From assembly GCA_964507185.1 (NCBI GenBank), contig CAZDOY010000009.1, positions 1-64,000 on the forward strand: a stretch of 64,000 nucleotides of DNA, given 5' to 3'. The stretch is from CAVRTJ01 sp964507185 (GTDB lineage Bacteria > Acidobacteriota > UBA4820 > DSQY01). Position numbers and translations under genes: made by a program. Every line of letters begins with the position of its first letter. Within the stretch, counting starts at the first letter, position 1. The notes under the pieces were generated by a model. It was not told the DNA's origin. It worked only from the letters and a program-made list of their open reading frames with translations, and made no database searches. Shown here one piece after another: positions 41,612 to 50,423 of this stretch.

Positions 41612-44029
41612 TCAGTTCGCTTTGCGCCGCGAGCTCTTTCCTGCCGCTCGAGCCTTCCTGGCGGGCTTCTTGGGTGGCTTAAGCGGTGCCTTGAGGGCAA
41701 TGGCCAGGACCTGAGGAATCTCCCTCGCAAAGTGGAAGGTGAGCCCGTCCTTTGCCTGTTCGGTCAAGTCTTCGAGGTCGTTCTCGTTGCGCTCCGGCAG
41801 GATGATCTCGGTGATGCCGGCCCTCTTCGCCGCCAGGACCTTCTCCTTGACGCCTCCCACCGGGAGAACCTTTCCGGTCAGGGTGATCTCGCCCGTCATG
41901 GCCACGTCGTCCCTGACGACTTGGTTCGTCAGGAGCGACGTCAAGGATGTCGTCAGGGCAACACCGGCCGAGGGCCCGTCCTTTGGAATCGCGCCCTGCG
42001 GTACGTGGACGTGGAGATCCCTCTTGGCGAAATTCGCCTCCTGGATGTGCAGGTCTTTCGCATGAGACCGGATCCAGGACAGGGCCGCCATGGCCGATTC
42101 CTTCATGACATCCCCGAGCTGGCCCGTGAGGGTGAGCACGCCGCGCCCCTTCATGGACGTGGATTCGATGAACAGGATGTCGCCACCGACGGGCGTCCAG
42201 GCAAGCCCGGTGGCCACGCCCGGCCGGTCGATGCGTTCCCTCGTCTCCAGGAACACCTGCTGGGGGCCGAGGAAGGTGTTGATGTTCCTGGCCGTCACGC
42301 CGACCCTCTTCTTGCGCCCTCCGACGCGCTCCTTGGCCACCTTTCGGCAGACGGCGGCCATCTGCCGTTCCAGGTTGCGGACACCGGCCTCGCGCGTGTA
42401 TTCGGTGATGATGGTCCTGATCGCATCGTCCTTGAACTGCACCTGGGAGCGCTTGAGGCCGTGGTTGCTGAGCACTCTCGGCAGGAGGTGGTCCTTGGCG
42501 ATGTGGAGCTTCTCCTCTTCCGTGTATCCCGGGAGGCGCAGCACCTCCGTCCGGTCGAGGAGAGGCTGCGAAATGGTGTCTAGAATGTTGGCCGTGGCTA
42601 TGAACATCACCTTGCTGAGGTCGAAGGGCACTTCGAGATAGTGATCCGAAAAAGAGAAGTTCTGTTCGGGATCAAGGACCTCCAGCAGCGCGGAGGTCGG
42701 ATCGCCCCGAAAATCCATGCCTACCTTGTCCAGTTCGTCGAGCATGAAGACCGGATTGTGACTGCCGGCCTTGCGAATACCCTGGATGATCCTTCCGGGC
42801 AGGGCGCCCACGTAGGTCCGCCGGTGTCCGCGTATTTCCGCTTCGTCGCGGATGCCGCCCAGGCTCATGCGGATGAACTTGCGGCCCAGCGAGCGCGCCA
42901 CGGACCGTCCCAGGCTGGTCTTGCCCACGCCGGGCGGACCGACCAGCAACAGGATGGGACTTTTAAGGTCTTTCTTGAGCTGTTGAACGGCGAGGTACTC
43001 GATGATACGGTCCTTGACCTTGTCCAGACCGTAGTGATCTTCGTCCAGGAATCGTCTTGCCCGCTCGATGTCTAGCCTGTCCTTGGTGGTCTTGCTCCAG
43101 GGCAGTTCGATGAGCCAGTCGATATAGGTGCGCGACACGGTGTACTCGGCGGCGGACGGGTGCATCATGGCCAGTCGATCCACCTCTTTGAGGGCTACCT
43201 GCTCGACGTCCTTCGGCATCTTCGCCTTCGCGACGCGTTCTTGGAGTTCCTCGATCTCGCGCGTGCGGTCGTCGCCCTCTCCGAGCTCCTTCTGTATGGC
43301 CTTCATCTGCTCCTTCAGGAAGTAGTCGCGCTGGGCCTTGTTCATCTTGTCCATGACTTCGGACTGGATCTTCGATCCCAGTTCCACGACTTGGAGCTCC
43401 CGGGCAAGGATGCTCATGACCGTTTTGAGGCGCTGGATCACGGCGGTTTCTTCCAGAAGCGCCTGTTTTTCGGCGAGAGGAATATTGAGATTGAACGCGA
43501 TCGTGTCCACCACGCGGTTGGGATCGTCGTAGCGCTGAAGCGTGGAAATCATCTCCTGGGGGATGGAAGGCACCAGGCTGGCAAGCTTCTCGTACTGGCC
43601 GAGGATGTTCTTGAGCAGGGCCTCCACTTCCAGGGCGCTGCCCGGCTGGTCTTCAAGAAAGGACACGCGCGCCTCGAAGAAGGGGTCCGAACTGGTGAAC
43701 GCCTCGATCTTGACCTTGCCCTGGCCGTGGACGATGACCGACAGGTTGTTCGGCGCGACGCGCATGAGCCGGAGTATTTTAGCGAGGACGCCCACGCGGA
43801 AGAGATCGTCTTCCTCCGGTTCCTCCTTGTCGCCGTCTTTCTGTCCCACGATGAGAAGAAAGCCTTCGCCCCGCGTAGCCTGCTCCACCGCCCTGAGCGA
43901 GCGATCCCGACCCACGGCAAGCGGTATGACCATTTCGGGAAAAAGAAGCGTGTTTCTCAGCGGCAGAACGGGTAATATGGGATTTTCTTTCAATTTTTTC
44001 TCCAGGTCCTGTTCACCTGAGGTCGTCAT
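41612..44029 (-). CDS. lon: ATP-dependent protease La (Lon)
   Basis: 805 residues, LonA type. The N-terminal substrate-binding domain (LPVLPLRNTLLFPEM), the AAA+ domain with Walker A GPPGVGKTS and Walker B FMLDELDKV, and the protease domain with the catalytic Ser in PKDGPSAGVAL and the Lys in LAAKRAGI are complete. The C-terminus is a basic tail rich in Lys, Pro and Ala not usual for Lon. It degrades damaged and regulatory proteins in the cytoplasm. No heat-shock (CIRCE) element was seen upstream. Confidence 0.97.
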   Translation of the reverse strand: MTTSGEQDLEKKLKENPILPVLPLRNTLLFPEMVIPLAVGRDRSLRAVEQATRGEGFLLIVGQKDGDKEEPEEDDLFRVGVLAKILRLMRVAPNNLSVIVHGQGKVKIEAFTSSDPFFEARVSFLEDQPGSALEVEALLKNILGQYEKLASLVPSIPQEMISTLQRYDDPNRVVDTIAFNLNIPLAEKQALLEETAVIQRLKTVMSILARELQVVELGSKIQSEVMDKMNKAQRDYFLKEQMKAIQKELGEGDDRTREIEELQERVAKAKMPKDVEQVALKEVDRLAMMHPSAAEYTVSRTYIDWLIELPWSKTTKDRLDIERARRFLDEDHYGLDKVKDRIIEYLAVQQLKKDLKSPILLLVGPPGVGKTSLGRSVARSLGRKFIRMSLGGIRDEAEIRGHRRTYVGALPGRIIQGIRKAGSHNPVFMLDELDKVGMDFRGDPTSALLEVLDPEQNFSFSDHYLEVPFDLSKVMFIATANILDTISQPLLDRTEVLRLPGYTEEEKLHIAKDHLLPRVLSNHGLKRSQVQFKDDAIRTIITEYTREAGVRNLERQMAAVCRKVAKERVGGRKKRVGVTARNINTFLGPQQVFLETRERIDRPGVATGLAWTPVGGDILFIESTSMKGRGVLTLTGQLGDVMKESAMAALSWIRSHAKDLHIQEANFAKRDLHVHVPQGAIPKDGPSAGVALTTSLTSLLTNQVVRDDVAMTGEITLTGKVLPVGGVKEKVLAAKRAGITEIILPERNENDLEDLTEQAKDGLTFHFAREIPQVLAIALKAPLKPPKKPARKARAAGKSSRRKAN

Positions 44030-44558
44030 TTCGGTTCTCCCTTGTTCGATTCCGGCTGCAATCCGGGCTGCCGGCCGTTACGGGCCTGAAAGCGGGATGA
44101 TCGCATGCGCCGTAGCGCCTCTCGGTTCCATTCTACCTTGCCCGTTTCCAATTCTCATCCACCAACGCTCCGGTGTCGTTTCCTCCCCCGATGATTCCCG
44201 GTCGGACTCACGCCGACCGCCGGGGGGAAGACGCACGGAAAAGCCGGAGGGGGCGAGCCGCTCATCCTCATCGGAGGCGGGATTTAGGCCACCCGCGACC
44301 GGCTGTCGGAGGATCGGCCCGCATTCCGGGACTCTGCCAGCGAAAATGGGCATGTTTTCAATGCGCCCTGCACCATAGCTTACCCATAACGCCCGAGACA
44401 TGGCAAGCCTTTCATTGTCGTCACGGACTTCGCGGGAGAACCCGAAAAGGCGCGCTTCACGCGCCTCGCACGACCGCTGTGTCGCGCCATGAGCTCTTTA
44501 CATAATAAGGTGCGTATGATATGCTCTTTCCTTTGAGATAGATAGGAGAAACGTTAAG
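44030..44558. other. Divergent region between lon and rpsO
   Basis: About 530 bases with no supported gene. The rpsO promoter lies at its right end (44497-44525). The left part should contain the lon promoter, which I could not assign with confidence. Confidence 0.45.
44497..44525 (+). promoter_or_regulatory. Sigma-70 promoter of rpsO-pnp
   Basis: TTTACA (44497-44502), 17 bases, TATGCT (44520-44525), 34 bases before the rpsO ATG. The surrounding sequence is clearly AT-richer than the rest of the region. GATAGGAGAAA serves as ribosome site. Confidence 0.65.
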
Positions 44559-44822
44559 ATGGAAAAACAGAAGAAGAAGACCCTCATCGAGCAGTACAAA
44601 AAGCATCCTGCCGATACGGGTTCTCCGGAAGTGCAGATCGCCCTTCTTTCCGACAGGATCAACTCCCTTACGGAGCACCTGAAACTCCACAGGAAGGACT
44701 TCAGCACGCGCAGGGGACTTCTGATGCTGGTTGGTCAACGCCGCCGCCTGCTTAATTACCTCAAGGACCGCGACATCGAGCGGTACCGCGAGTTGATTGG
44801 TCGTCTGGGTCTGCGGAAGTAA
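44559..44822 (+). CDS. rpsO: 30S ribosomal protein S15
   Basis: 87 residues, full length. DTGSPEVQIALLSDRINSL, LKLHRKDFSTRRGLLMLVG and RRRLLNYL are diagnostic. S15 binds 16S rRNA in the platform of the small subunit. It is followed by pnp after 67 bases, the order conserved in most bacteria, where S15 often represses its own mRNA. Confidence 0.98.
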   Translation: MEKQKKKTLIEQYKKHPADTGSPEVQIALLSDRINSLTEHLKLHRKDFSTRRGLLMLVGQRRRLLNYLKDRDIERYRELIGRLGLRK

Positions 44823-44889
44823 AATCCTGCACATCCCGTCCCCCCCGATCCAATGAAGGACGAAGTGTGTGTTGCGTAGGGGTGCATTG

Positions 44890-47085
44890 ATGTACCGCGA
44901 AGAAGTCGTAGAAGTAGAAATCGGGGGCAGGCCCCTGAGGTTCTCCACTGGCAAGGTGGCCAAACAGGCCCACGGTGCCATGTGGGTCCGTTACGGGGAC
45001 TCGGTCGTCCTGGTGACGGCAGGCATGGATAAACACGGACGGGAAGGGCTGGATTTCCTCCCCTTCACGGTGGACTACCGCGAATATACTTACGCCGTGG
45101 GGCGGATGCCCGGCGGCTTTTTCAAGCGCGAGGGCAAGCCCACCGACCCGGAGGTGCTGGTTTCCAGGATGATTGACCGTCCGCTGAGGCCGCTCTTCCC
45201 GGAAGGCTACCACCACGAGACACAGGTCATCGCCATGGTGCTTTCTGCGGATTACGAGAACACCACCGACATCATGGCCATCAACGGGGCGTCTTTCGCC
45301 CTGTATTGTTCTGAGATTCCGTTTACCCGCCCCGTGGGAGCGGTCCGCGTGGGCCTGATCAACGGGGAGTACGTCGTCAACCCGTCCATGAAGGCGCTGG
45401 ACGAGAGCGACCTCAACCTCATCGTCGCCGGCACCAGAGAAGCCATCACCATGGTAGAGGCCGGCGCCAGTGAGCTTTCCGAAGAGCAGATGATCGAGGC
45501 GCTCAAGATCGCCCACGAGCAGATTCGGCTTATCGTAGCGGCCCAGGAGGAGTTGGCGCAGCGTCTGAATAAACAGAAGATGCAGGTCCCGACTGAGCCC
45601 TACGACCCGGCTCATTATGCCGAGGTGGAGGCTAAGGTCGCCCAGCCCCTGCGCGAAGCCATGGCGGTGAAGGGCAAACTCGAGATGTACGCCGCCCTCG
45701 ACAAGGTACCGGAGGATCTCCTGGCGACCTATGCCGATGACGACGAGGCGAGGAAAGCCGAGGCGAGTCGGATATGCCACGACATACTCGTGAAGACCTT
45801 CCGCACCATTCTCATCCAGGAAGGCCGCCGCGTAGACGGCAGGCTGCTCGATGAAATAAGGCCCGTCTGGGCCGAGGTCGGCGTCCTTCCGAGGACCCAC
45901 GGATCCGCCCTCTTCACCAGGGGCGAAACCATGGCCCTGGCAAACTGCACACTGGGAACCGCCTCGGATACCCAACGCCTCTCCGGCCTTCTCGAAGGGC
46001 AGACGAAGCACTTCATCCTTCACTATAATTTCCCGCCCTTCAGCGTTGGCGAGGTAAAATTCTTGAGGGGCCCCGGCCGAAGGGAAATCGGCCACGGGGC
46101 GCTTGCGGAGCGCGCGCTGCTTCCCGTCGTGCCGGACGCGGCGGGCTTCCCTTACACCATCCGCGTCGTTTCGGATATCCTCGAGTCCAACGGGTCCTCC
46201 TCCCAGGCCACCATATGCGGTGCGACCCTAGCCCTGATGGACGCGGGCGTGCCCATCAAGGCGCCGGTTGCCGGCGTGGCCATGGGCCTGATCATGGACG
46301 GAGACCGTTACGTCATCCTCAGCGACATCGCGGGCCTCGAGGACCACTACGGCGACATGGATTTCAAAGTGGCCGGGACGACCAAGGGGATCACGGCCCT
46401 TCAGATGGACATCAAAATCGACGGCGTGTCGTTCGAGATCATGACCGAAGCGCTGGCGCAGGCTCACAAGGGACGGATGTACCTTCTCGACGTCATGTCG
46501 AAGGTCCTTTCCGAGCCCAGAGCCGAAATCTCGCCCCTGGCGCCGAGGATCTACAGCCTCACCATCCCGAAGTCCAAAATCGGCGAACTCATCGGTCCCG
46601 GCGGAAAGAACGTGAGGGCCATCCAGGAGAACACGGGCGTCGAGATCAACATCGAGGAGGACGGCACGGTCACGGTAGCTTCGTCAAACGGCGACGCTGC
46701 CCAGAAAGCCATCGAGATGATCCGGGCGCAGATGGAAGAGCCCGAGCCGGGCAAGATTTACAAGGGCGTCGTCAAGCGGGTTGAGCCCTACGGCGCCTTC
46801 ATCGAGATCCTCCCAGGAACCGACGGCCTCCTGCACGTTTCCGAGATCGACTGGAAGCGCGTCGAACGGGTCGAGGACTACATGAACATCGGCGACGAGG
46901 TTGACGTCAAACTCATCGATTTCGAGCGTGGTGGCAAACTACGTCTCAGCCGCAAGATTCTCCTGCCCAAGCCCGAAGGTTACGTGGAGAATACGCGTCC
47001 GCCACGCGATCGCGATCGCGATCGCGGCCGGGACTCCCGCACCGGTCGCGGCGACAGGGACCGAAGGCCCCCGCGCAGGGACTGA
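44890..47085 (+). CDS. pnp: Polyribonucleotide nucleotidyltransferase (PNPase)
   Basis: 731 residues: two RNase PH-like domains (RMPGGFFKREGKPT and FSVGEVKFLRGPGRREIGHGAL, with SNGSSSQATICG at the active site), a KH domain (IGELIGPGGKNVRAIQ) and an S1 domain (VVKRVEPYGAFIEILPG). It is the phosphate-dependent 3'-to-5' exonuclease of RNA decay. The last 27 residues are an Arg/Asp-rich tail with RDRDRDRGRD. The ATG at 44890 with GGGGTG upstream starts the conserved MYREEVVEVEIGG. Confidence 0.98.
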   Translation: MYREEVVEVEIGGRPLRFSTGKVAKQAHGAMWVRYGDSVVLVTAGMDKHGREGLDFLPFTVDYREYTYAVGRMPGGFFKREGKPTDPEVLVSRMIDRPLRPLFPEGYHHETQVIAMVLSADYENTTDIMAINGASFALYCSEIPFTRPVGAVRVGLINGEYVVNPSMKALDESDLNLIVAGTREAITMVEAGASELSEEQMIEALKIAHEQIRLIVAAQEELAQRLNKQKMQVPTEPYDPAHYAEVEAKVAQPLREAMAVKGKLEMYAALDKVPEDLLATYADDDEARKAEASRICHDILVKTFRTILIQEGRRVDGRLLDEIRPVWAEVGVLPRTHGSALFTRGETMALANCTLGTASDTQRLSGLLEGQTKHFILHYNFPPFSVGEVKFLRGPGRREIGHGALAERALLPVVPDAAGFPYTIRVVSDILESNGSSSQATICGATLALMDAGVPIKAPVAGVAMGLIMDGDRYVILSDIAGLEDHYGDMDFKVAGTTKGITALQMDIKIDGVSFEIMTEALAQAHKGRMYLLDVMSKVLSEPRAEISPLAPRIYSLTIPKSKIGELIGPGGKNVRAIQENTGVEINIEEDGTVTVASSNGDAAQKAIEMIRAQMEEPEPGKIYKGVVKRVEPYGAFIEILPGTDGLLHVSEIDWKRVERVEDYMNIGDEVDVKLIDFERGGKLRLSRKILLPKPEGYVENTRPPRDRDRDRGRDSRTGRGDRDRRPPRRD

Positions 47086-47115
47086 GCTTCGCCTGCAGCG
47101 CCACGAAACTAATTC

Positions 47116-47142
47116 AAAGGGCGAGGGAATCCTCGCCCTTTT
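47116..47142 (+). terminator. rpsO-pnp terminator
   Basis: AAAGGGCGAGG-gaat-CCTCGCCCTTTT, an eleven-base perfect stem with the T-run built into its 3' arm. Confidence 0.93.
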
Positions 47143-47342
47143 CATATTTCCGCAAGTCGGTCCACAAGGCCTTCCATTGATCGTACGGAGAACCTCCAAC
47201 AGCCGTCATTAAGGGAGGCGTCTCATCACGCGACATGTCCCGGCTTGAAGTGCCAGGATATCTGAGAGCTATCCACGCGACTTCGCGATTTATGCGACTC
47301 GATGTCCGTGTCGTTCCCGGCCCCATGTACCGCCCTTGAAGC

Positions 47343-47990
47343 TTACTGCTGTTCGCCAGCGGTCTTTTCCTCGCCGAAGGGCACCAGAACATACGCCTGC
47401 CCCGACAAGCCGGGAATCCACTGCCACTGCCTTACGCATCGGACGGCCGCTCCCGCTAATCCTTGGCCCCGTGGCATTTCGCGGACAACGCGGATCGATC
47501 CCGCCGTGCCATCTTCCGTGACGTCGACCTGCAGAAGGACCATACCGGTCGGGTAGGGCCCCGCACCCTCCCCCGGTTTCACCACCTCCGTCCTACGCAC
47601 CAGGACGGGCGTGATCGGGGCCTTGGGCGTCTTGTCGGGGTCGAACTTGAGCGTCACCCTCCAACCGCTGGCCGCGTCGCCGCCGTTTTGCCGGGCCGGA
47701 GTCCACACCCACTGACGCACGGCTTCCACGGCCGACGAGGCAAACCCGAGGCCCGGCGGGTCCTCCTTCAGGACGTCCACCTCCGTGACCGCACCGTACT
47801 TATCGATGGCCACGCCCAGTTGAACCAGGCCCTTGGCCCTCTGTGCGTAGGCTTCTTCGGGATATACCGGCTGGGGTGTGAAGAGTGGACTCGGATTGAC
47901 GTACCGCCGGGCAATCAGGCCTGTGCAGCCTGCCGATAAGAGAATGAGTAATGCTGGTATCGCAAGACTGCCTCTGGCTATTCTGGCCAT
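47343..47990 (-). CDS. Lipoprotein with two TonB C-terminal-like domains
   Basis: 215 residues. A lipoprotein signal with lipobox LSAGC (Cys about 22) is followed by two units of the TonB C-terminal fold: PVYPEEAYAQRAKGLVQLGVAID...WVWTPAR (about 42-100) and GAGPYPTGMVLLQVDVTEDG...WQWIPGL (about 140-200). It has no transmembrane anchor or Pro-rich spacer of true TonB, so it is probably a periplasmic or outer-membrane protein of unknown role. It stands alone. Confidence 0.78.
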   Translation of the reverse strand: MARIARGSLAIPALLILLSAGCTGLIARRYVNPSPLFTPQPVYPEEAYAQRAKGLVQLGVAIDKYGAVTEVDVLKEDPPGLGFASSAVEAVRQWVWTPARQNGGDAASGWRVTLKFDPDKTPKAPITPVLVRRTEVVKPGEGAGPYPTGMVLLQVDVTEDGTAGSIRVVREMPRGQGLAGAAVRCVRQWQWIPGLSGQAYVLVPFGEEKTAGEQQ

Positions 47991-48204
47991 TTTGCATGCC
48001 TCCTCTCCTTTCCAATGCGCATCCGCCTTCTGAAAGTCAATTTATGTCATCGGATGTGCGATTCAAGGACGGGGAGCGCGCCCGTCTCACGCATGCAACC
48101 ATGGACCTGCAGGCGGCCTTTCCGGGCCCGCCACCGCGGCTCGCTCCTGGGGCGAAGCCGACATGGCCGTGCTTACGTGGTAAGCTGTCTCTCAGGAGAT
48201 GGAA

Positions 48205-48885
48205 ATGGAGACGGAGACGGAGCAGGTTCTGCCGCACGTCGGAGTCCGTGTCGATGCCGATAACGTTCGAATCGGATGGGTCTCTGCGCTGGTGCACAGC
48301 GTCGGCCCGTCGCCCGACGAACTCGTGGACGCCGTCCGCGAGGCGGCGGCAAGAGCCTCTTCATCCATGGAGGACCCCGCCGTGGACGCCCGGAAAGGAG
48401 CCGTCAGGCGCATGCTGCGTTTCGGCGGCTACAAGCCTTCGGGACGCGCAAAACCGGCGAGCGAGTACCTCCTCAACGCGGCCCTGAAAGACGCCTTTCC
48501 CCTGATCAACAACCTCGTGGACATCAACAACCTGGTCTCCCTGGAATTCATGCTCCCCATGTCCCTCATCGATCTGGATCTCGCGGGCACATCCAGCTTC
48601 GTAGTCAGGAAGGGCCGGGAGGACGAAGCCTACGTTTTCAACCCCTCCGGCCAGATCCTTGCCCTGGCCGATCTTCTTCTCACGGCCTCGCTACCGGGGG
48701 ACTCGCCCTGCGCGAGTCCCGTGAAGGACTCGCAGGCCACGAAGGTGCATGCGGGCAGCAGGCGCCTGGCCGGCATCGTATACGCACCGGCCGAACTCGC
48801 CGACGAGGCGGCCGCGGCCGCCGGGCGCATGGCCGACCTCCTCTCCCGTTTCGGCGCGGTTCAGACCGCGCACGGAGTCCGGTGA
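48205..48885 (+). CDS. B3/4 domain protein
   Basis: 226 residues from the ATG at 48205, which has AGGAG six bases upstream; the ATG at 48199 touches the ribosome site directly and is less likely. The middle, KPSGRAKPASEYLLNAALKD then LINNLVDINNLVSLEFMLPM, is the B3/B4 domain otherwise found in phenylalanyl-tRNA synthetase beta chain, here as a stand-alone COG3382-type protein. Stand-alone members may edit or bind tRNA or aminoacyl-tRNA; the function is unproven. No tRNA or synthetase gene is nearby. Confidence 0.82.
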   Translation: METETEQVLPHVGVRVDADNVRIGWVSALVHSVGPSPDELVDAVREAAARASSSMEDPAVDARKGAVRRMLRFGGYKPSGRAKPASEYLLNAALKDAFPLINNLVDINNLVSLEFMLPMSLIDLDLAGTSSFVVRKGREDEAYVFNPSGQILALADLLLTASLPGDSPCASPVKDSQATKVHAGSRRLAGIVYAPAELADEAAAAAGRMADLLSRFGAVQTAHGVR

Positions 48886-48919
48886 AAATTGCCGTTGCCC
48901 GATTTGGCGGGGATTTTGC

Positions 48920-48948
48920 TTGACTCCCCCCCGTCCTGACTTTAAACT
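48920..48948 (+). promoter_or_regulatory. Sigma-70 promoter of the response regulator gene
   Basis: TTGACT (48920-48925), 17 bases, TAAACT (48943-48948), 24 bases before the ATG at 48972. GAGGGAG is the ribosome site. Confidence 0.6.
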
Positions 48949-48971
48949 TTTTCCATAGAGGGAGTTAGGGC

Positions 48972-49343
48972 ATGAAGCACACGGTGCTGGTTATAGACGA
49001 CAACCCGGACCTCCTGGATATCGTGGACGCGATTCTGTCGGACGCGGGTTTTGTCGTGGCCAAGGCCTTATCCGGAGAAGACGGGCTGACCGTTGCGAGG
49101 ACCCTGCGCCCCCACCTCATCCTCCTGGACCTGAACATGCCCAGGATGGACGGGTGGGAAGTGCTGAAACTTCTCAAGGCCGACCAGGGCACAAGGGATA
49201 TTCCCGTCGCCATCTTCTCGGTCCGCACGGACCTCAAGGACAAGATTTTCGGCCTCCAGCGAGGCGCCGTGGACTACATACCCAAACCCTTCCAGTACGA
49301 TCGGCTCGCCGAGCGCGTCGAACGTATCCTGGCGAACGCCTGA
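48972..49343 (+). CDS. Single-domain response regulator
   Basis: 123 residues, receiver domain only: LVIDDNPD, phospho-acceptor Asp in ILLDLNMPRMDG, Ser in IFSVRT and Lys in YIPKPF. There is no output domain and no kinase beside it, so it is probably an orphan CheY- or Spo0F-like relay. It has its own promoter. Confidence 0.92.
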   Translation: MKHTVLVIDDNPDLLDIVDAILSDAGFVVAKALSGEDGLTVARTLRPHLILLDLNMPRMDGWEVLKLLKADQGTRDIPVAIFSVRTDLKDKIFGLQRGAVDYIPKPFQYDRLAERVERILANA

Positions 49344-49411
49344 CCGAAGGCCTCCACCCCATTTGTATGCCGGATCGGAAAGCAGCGCGAAGATGCGCCT
49401 TACCCGTTCTC

Positions 49412-49783
49412 TCAGCGTCCCTCGCCTGCGCTGACCTTGAGGTGCACCATCAACACCACCAGCCCCATGAGGCCGTCGGTAACGCCCGAGAAAGGCACGA
49501 TCCAGGGCACCCCGCCCAGCACCGTCGCGGTGAGCAGAAAAATCACGGCCATGGCCTTGGCGGTCACCAGGAATGCGATGCCCTTGTACAGGTAGAATTC
49601 GATCAGATAGCCGGCCGCCAGGACAAGGTGGAAGATGCCGGCCTGGCATGCAAAGAACAGGGGAGATGCGCCGCCCCAGCCCCCGAAATGAATGGCGAAC
49701 TCGGGTACGACCATAAGGAGGCCCCCCACGACGGCGCTGTGAAGGGCCACCAGCACCACGAGCAACCGTTCCAGCTTGAGCAT
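49412..49783 (-). CDS. Hypothetical four-helix membrane protein
   Basis: 123 residues almost wholly hydrophobic, with helices at about 8-28, 43-63, 68-88 and 98-118. Short loops contain few charged residues and no metal-binding pattern. It lies just downstream of the hydrogenase protease gene on the same strand, so it could be the last gene of the hydrogenase operon, but no known hydrogenase accessory protein matches. Confidence 0.6.
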   Translation of the reverse strand: MLKLERLLVVLVALHSAVVGGLLMVVPEFAIHFGGWGGASPLFFACQAGIFHLVLAAGYLIEFYLYKGIAFLVTAKAMAVIFLLTATVLGGVPWIVPFSGVTDGLMGLVVLMVHLKVSAGEGR

Positions 49784-49850
49784 GATCCCCCCACGTAGAA
49801 ACGGTCGGGCATGGGAGTACTGCGGCCTCCCAGACGGGAATCCCCGCCGT

Positions 49851-50423
49851 TCAGCCGCCCGGCCCCGTCAGATCGTTTCGCTTCCACCACAGGTCGGGAA
49901 CGTCGGGCGACGGCTTGGGAATCGGGGGTGCACCCAGTCGCTCCAGTTCCTGGACGACGGCGGAAAGGACATCCGGTACGGCGGCTTCCACCGCCGGTGA
50001 CAGACCTGCCCCCGGCTCCACCTGGGACGGAATAACGCCGACAAGCAGGACTTCTTCGGGACCGCCGCCGGAAAACTCCAACGTCAGCAGCGCCTCCTTC
50101 AGACCGGGCTCGTGAGGATTGAGGCGGGGCAGGGGTGCGTATTTGAGCACTGCTTCGCGCCTGTACTGGCGCAGTTCTCCCGCCTGTCCCTCGGCATCCA
50201 CCGTATCCACGACGATGAGGGCATCCTTGTCCGCGATGTAGGGCGTCAGATCGAGACCGGGGGTGCCGGCATCGAACACCGACACCCCCTTCGGAAATTC
50301 ATAGGCCGCTTCAAGGTGCTTGATGATTGCAGGACCGAGGGCGTCGTCCCCCATGAGCACATTGCCCACGCCGAGGACGACGACCCTCCGGTCCCTCTCC
50401 CCGCCTCCATCCACCGCGGGCAC
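49851..50423 (-). CDS. hybD: [NiFe] hydrogenase maturation endopeptidase
   Basis: 190 residues from a GTG that shares a base with the stop codon of the large subunit (TAGTG). VLGVGNVLMGDDALGP (nickel-binding Asp), FDAGTPGLDL and IVVDTVDAEG are typical of HybD/HyaD/HycI. The enzyme clips the C-terminal peptide of the large subunit after nickel insertion. The C-terminus is longer than in E. coli HybD and ends in PDVPDLWWKRNDLTG, unconserved. Confidence 0.92.
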   Translation of the reverse strand: MPAVDGGGERDRRVVVLGVGNVLMGDDALGPAIIKHLEAAYEFPKGVSVFDAGTPGLDLTPYIADKDALIVVDTVDAEGQAGELRQYRREAVLKYAPLPRLNPHEPGLKEALLTLEFSGGGPEEVLLVGVIPSQVEPGAGLSPAVEAAVPDVLSAVVQELERLGAPPIPKPSPDVPDLWWKRNDLTGPGG

